The notes under the pieces were generated by a model. That model ran no database searches, was not told where the DNA came from, and was given only the letters and a program-made list of their open reading frames with translations. Shown here piece by piece: positions 4,970 through 7,376 of a DNA stretch of 7,376 nt; within the stretch, counting starts at the first letter, position 1, and each line of letters starts with the position of its first letter. Location: NCBI GenBank assembly GCA_013694885.1, contig JACDBO010000226.1, positions 1 through 7,376 on the forward strand, read 5' to 3'. Made by a program: the position numbers and the translations under genes. Source of the DNA: Chloroflexia bacterium (GTDB lineage Bacteria > Chloroflexota > Chloroflexia > Thermomicrobiales > UBA6265).

Positions 4970-5643
4970 AGTCCGGGAGCCGCCTGCTGATCGTCGAGGA
5001 CGACGCGGCGATCGCCCGCTTGCTCGAACTCGAACTGTCGCATCGCGGCTTCGATGTCCACCGCGTCGGCGACGGCCGCGCCGCCGTCGCCGCTATTGCC
5101 GAGGTACGGCCGGACGCGGTGGTCCTCGATATCCTGCTGCCGGGGATGGACGGCGAGCGCGTCCTTCGGCAGGTGCGGCGCAGCGGTAACACGGTGCCGG
5201 TGATCATGCTGACGGCCCGCGACAAGACTGGCGACAAGATCCGGGCGCTAGACGGCGGCGCCGACGACTACCTCACCAAGCCGTTCCAGATCGAGGAGCT
5301 GCTGGCCCGGCTGCGCGCCGTCCTGCGCCGGACCGAGCGGGACGAGGTGCTGCGCGTCGGCGACCTGGAGATCAACACCGCCGCGCGCGAGGTCCGGCGC
5401 GGGCAGGACCGCATCGAGCTGACTGCCCGCGAGTATGCCCTGCTGGAATTCATGGCCCGCAACGCCCGCCGGGTGCTGCCGCGCGAACTGCTGCTGGAGC
5501 GCGTCTGGGAGCATGCCGAGGAACTCGACCCCAACGTGCTCGACGTGTACATCGGCTATCTGCGCCGCAAGATCGAGCGGCCCGACCGCCCCCGCCTGAT
5601 CCAGACCGTGCGCGGTGTCGGTTTCGCGCTGCGCGAGGAGTAG
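4966..5643 (+). CDS. OmpR/PhoB-family response regulator
   Basis: This is a 225-residue cytoplasmic DNA-binding regulator, phosphorylated by a sensor kinase, most likely the one encoded next. The receiver domain (about 6-120) has the acidic pocket V-E11-D12-D13, phospho-acceptor D55 in V-V-L-D-I-L-L-P-G-M-D-G, T83 in M-L-T-A-R-D, and K105 in Y-L-T-K-P-F. The winged-helix domain (about 130-225) has the usual R-E-Y-A-L-L-E-F and the C-terminal block L-I-Q-T-V-R-G-V-G-F-A-L. The start is GTG 4966, which shares GTGA with the PAP2 stop, a 4-base overlap implying translational coupling. Receiver sequence begins a few residues after this start, whereas the frame open upstream to 4315 is antisense-like PAP2 shadow. 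Targets are unknown; the MMPL gene and its own operon are plausible. Confidence 0.95.
   Translation: MKSGSRLLIVEDDAAIARLLELELSHRGFDVHRVGDGRAAVAAIAEVRPDAVVLDILLPGMDGERVLRQVRRSGNTVPVIMLTARDKTGDKIRALDGGADDYLTKPFQIEELLARLRAVLRRTERDEVLRVGDLEINTAAREVRRGQDRIELTAREYALLEFMARNARRVLPRELLLERVWEHAEELDPNVLDVYIGYLRRKIERPDRPRLIQTVRGVGFALREE
5635..5640 (+). promoter_or_regulatory. Ribosome binding site GAGGAG for the histidine kinase
   Basis: GAGGAG forms the last two sense codons of the regulator gene and lies seven bases before GTG 5648, which fixes the kinase start after the regulator stop. Confidence 0.7.
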
Positions 5644-5647
5644 CGCG

Positions 5648-7066
5648 GTGCTCTCCATCCGCTGGCGGCTGACGCTCTTCCACGCCGCCGCGATCCTGGT
5701 CGTCGCGGCGGTGCTGATCGGCATCCTCGCCGTCGTCGCCATCCGCGGCGTCCAGACCAGCGTCGAGGAGACGGCGCGGGCGCGGGCCGTCGAGGCGGTC
5801 GGATTGCTGGAGTCGGGAGTCCCGCCCACCGACCAGGCGCTTGCCGGCCTCACCGAGGGGAGCGTCTACCTACTTATACGGGACGGCCGGGGCAGGGCGA
5901 TGGCGAATGTCGGGGTCCCCTCCTCCGACATTGACGCCGTCGGCGCGGACGTCCGGGACGCGGTCTGGCGTGATGTGCTGGCTACCGGACAACCGGTCAC
6001 ACGAGGACCGGAGGAGATGTATGTCTACGCCGCGCCGGTGGCGGTTGGCCGCTCGGATGCGCGTGTCGTCGAGGCGTGGAAGTCCTACGATGACTTTGGC
6101 GGCAACATTCTCCCGTTCGCCACGTTTACGGTGGTCGCCGTCCCCGCCGGGTTGCTGCTCGCGATCGTCGGCTCCTACCTGCTGGCTCGCTCCGCCCTCT
6201 CCCCGGTCGACGCCATCGTCCGCTCGGCCCGTGCGATCACCGAGAGCGACTTGGCGCGCCGGCTGCCTGTGCAGCGTCCGCGCGATGAGCTAGGCCGGTT
6301 GGCATCGACCTTCAACGACCTGCTCGCGCGGCTCGAAGTGGCCTTTCGGCAGCGCGACGAGACGCTCACGCAGCAGCGCCGCTTCGTCGCCGACGCCAGC
6401 CACGAGCTGCGGACACCGCTGACCTCGATCCAGGGCTATGCCCGGATGCTCGACCAGTGGGCGCTCGATGACCCGGCGACCGCCCGCGAGAGCGTGGCCG
6501 CGATCCGGCGCGAGGCCGAGCGGATGGAGGCATTGGTCGAAGCGCTGCTTCGCCTGGCGCGCGGCGACGAGGGCGCGCCGCTGACCCTGACAACCACCGA
6601 CCTCCGGGACCTCGCCACCGAGGTCATCGGATCCGTCCGCACCGGCGCCGGTCAGTCCGTCGCGCTGACGGAAAGCCTGCCCGACACGCCCGTCCGCGCA
6701 ACTGTCGATCGGGCGGCGATTGCGCAGGCGGTGGCGATCCTGCTCGACAACGCCGTCAAGTACACACCCGCCGGCGGCCGCGTCACCCTCTCCATAGGAA
6801 GGACGGGCAACGTGACGGAGATCGCGGTCACCGACACCGGCATCGGCATCGCGCCGACGCACCTGCCCCACATCTTCGATCGCTTCTATCGGGTCGACGC
6901 AGCCCGCGGCGCCGGCGGCACCGGGCTCGGTCTGGCCATCGCCCGGCAGATCGCCGAGCGCTACGACGGCACGATTGCCGTCGCCAGCACGCCCGGCGAG
7001 GGATCGACGTTCACCCTCCGGCTCCCGGCGGCGGGCGATGACACCGCACTCGACCCACCCAACTGA
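5648..7066 (+). CDS. HAMP-containing sensor histidine kinase
   Basis: This is a 472-residue inner-membrane kinase, presumed partner of the adjacent regulator. Order of parts: helix 1 (about 8-32), extracytoplasmic sensor region (about 33-152, no recognised fold), helix 2 (about 154-178), HAMP linker (about 180-232, with the L-S-P-V and R-D-E-L-G-R-L signatures), the dimerisation/phospho-acceptor domain with S-H252-E-L-R-T-P-L, and the ATP-binding domain with N368 in L-L-D-N-A-V-K-Y, D396-T-G-I-G-I, H-I-F-D-R-F-Y-R, and G424-T-G-L-G-L. All catalytic blocks are present, so it should be active. GTG 5648 is chosen because GAGGAG lies seven bases upstream and the first helix then begins right at the N-terminus. 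The frame opens earlier inside the regulator, but those 11 residues look non-native. Only four bases separate it from the regulator stop. The signal sensed is unknown. Confidence 0.95.
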   Translation: MLSIRWRLTLFHAAAILVVAAVLIGILAVVAIRGVQTSVEETARARAVEAVGLLESGVPPTDQALAGLTEGSVYLLIRDGRGRAMANVGVPSSDIDAVGADVRDAVWRDVLATGQPVTRGPEEMYVYAAPVAVGRSDARVVEAWKSYDDFGGNILPFATFTVVAVPAGLLLAIVGSYLLARSALSPVDAIVRSARAITESDLARRLPVQRPRDELGRLASTFNDLLARLEVAFRQRDETLTQQRRFVADASHELRTPLTSIQGYARMLDQWALDDPATARESVAAIRREAERMEALVEALLRLARGDEGAPLTLTTTDLRDLATEVIGSVRTGAGQSVALTESLPDTPVRATVDRAAIAQAVAILLDNAVKYTPAGGRVTLSIGRTGNVTEIAVTDTGIGIAPTHLPHIFDRFYRVDAARGAGGTGLGLAIARQIAERYDGTIAVASTPGEGSTFTLRLPAAGDDTALDPPN

Positions 7067-7076
7067 CAATCAGTTG
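7060..7076 (+). terminator. Short hairpin at the end of the kinase gene, weak terminator candidate
   Basis: CAACTGA (7060-7066, including the kinase stop) and TCAGTTG (7070-7076) form a perfect seven-pair stem with a three-base loop CAA. It is not GC-rich and has no T run, so termination here is uncertain. It is the only candidate between the kinase and the gatC promoter. Confidence 0.25.
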
Positions 7077-7105
7077 TTCGGCGCACGGACTCATCGCCTC
7101 CCCGG

Positions 7106-7134
7106 TTGTCTCGCCATCGGTCAGCCGGTAGAGT
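7106..7134 (+). promoter_or_regulatory. Candidate gatC promoter
   Basis: TTGTCT (7106-7111) and TAGAGT (7129-7134) are separated by 17 bases, each matching four of six consensus positions. The predicted transcript would start near 7141, about 40 bases before the gatC start. It fits gatC being a separate unit from the two-component operon. Confidence 0.45.
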
Positions 7135-7167
7135 GCGCTGACGGCATCGCCCCGCGCGTCGCCACTC

Positions 7168-7174
7168 GAGGAGG
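7168..7174 (+). promoter_or_regulatory. Ribosome binding site GAGGAGG for gatC
   Basis: GAGGAGG is followed by five bases and GTG 7180. A second GAGGAGGAGG further in (7213-7222) lies too close to GTG 7225 to serve it, so 7180 is preferred. Confidence 0.65.
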
Positions 7175-7179
7175 CATGT

Positions 7180-7376
7180 GTGAATCAGCCACCGGACAGC
7201 AGATCGCCCGTTGAGGAGGAGGACGTGGTGCGACTCGCCCGCTTCGCCAGCCTCGCCATACCCGAGGCGCGGTTGTCGCGGGTAGCGCGCGAACTCGACA
7301 CCACACTCGCCCTCGCCGACGACCTTTGGGATCTCCCTGTCGGCGACCTCGCCCCGGCGACGGACACGTTCAACCC
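7180..7376 (+). CDS. gatC: Asp-tRNA(Asn)/Glu-tRNA(Gln) amidotransferase subunit C (5' part)
   Basis: This is the N-terminal 65 codons of GatC, the small subunit that stabilises the GatCAB amidotransferase. The complex converts Glu-tRNA(Gln) or Asp-tRNA(Asn) to the correctly charged form in organisms lacking the direct synthetases. The recognisable pattern is V-E-E-E-D-V-V-R-L-A-R-F-A-S-L-A-I-P-E-A-R-L followed by a helix ending L-A-D-D-L-W-D-L-P-V-G-D-L-A-P-A-T-D, matching the family layout (v-x-x-L-A-x-L-A-x-L then the x-x-V-D-x-x-x-x-P linker). It starts at GTG 7180, set by GAGGAGG upstream, and carries about ten extra N-terminal residues before the conserved helix. The reading frame is open to the window end, so the gene is cut. 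gatA would be expected next. Confidence 0.8.
   Translation, partial: MNQPPDSRSPVEEEDVVRLARFASLAIPEARLSRVARELDTTLALADDLWDLPVGDLAPATDTFN

Overview
The window is high-GC DNA (one sampled 60-base line inside the response regulator, 5281-5340, is 46/60 G+C). It has GTG starts, tightly packed genes and heptamer tracts of the TCAGTCC type at gene ends. These features, together with the protein styles, suggest a Chloroflexota bacterium, possibly Thermomicrobia (Sphaerobacter-like), although an actinobacterium is not excluded. This placement is an inference, because there is no rRNA or other phylogenetic marker except the start of gatC at the right edge.

Left third (1 to about 1500): an accessory-looking, more AT-rich patch. 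It holds a decayed minus-strand fragment of an Abi-family gene (about 127-231), a small plus-strand gene of unknown function with a strong ribosome binding site (353-640), and, convergent with it, a nearly complete minus-strand Abi/HEPN-type abortive-infection gene (666-1375) broken by a single missing base. The Abi gene has a near-consensus promoter (TTGACA, 17 bases, TATATT) overlapped by an imperfect palindrome, and a short leader with a C(UUCG)G hairpin. Two Abi-type sequences about 1 kb apart, one a fossil and one freshly frameshifted, suggest a turnover site for phage-defence genes.

Middle and right (1747-7066): four plus-strand genes that look like a cell-envelope module. They are a 716-residue MMPL/RND-type membrane exporter (YdfJ-like size), a PAP2-family integral-membrane lipid phosphatase or phosphotransferase, an OmpR/PhoB-type response regulator and a HAMP-containing sensor histidine kinase. 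The last three are close-packed: the PAP2 stop and regulator start share GTGA, and the kinase starts 4 bases after the regulator stop. They are almost certainly one operon. A strong GC-rich inverted repeat separates the exporter from the PAP2 gene, so the exporter may be a separate transcript, with the regulator system as a plausible controller of both.

Right edge (7180 onwards): the beginning of gatC, a housekeeping gene (subunit C of the tRNA-dependent amidotransferase). It has its own candidate promoter and a strong ribosome binding site, and it is cut by the window end.

No entirely new system is evident. The most notable points are the frameshifted Abi gene with its degenerate twin, its operator-like promoter, the unknown small convergent gene, and the heptamer-repeat elements at two gene 3' ends, one of which has been absorbed into the PAP2 coding sequence.
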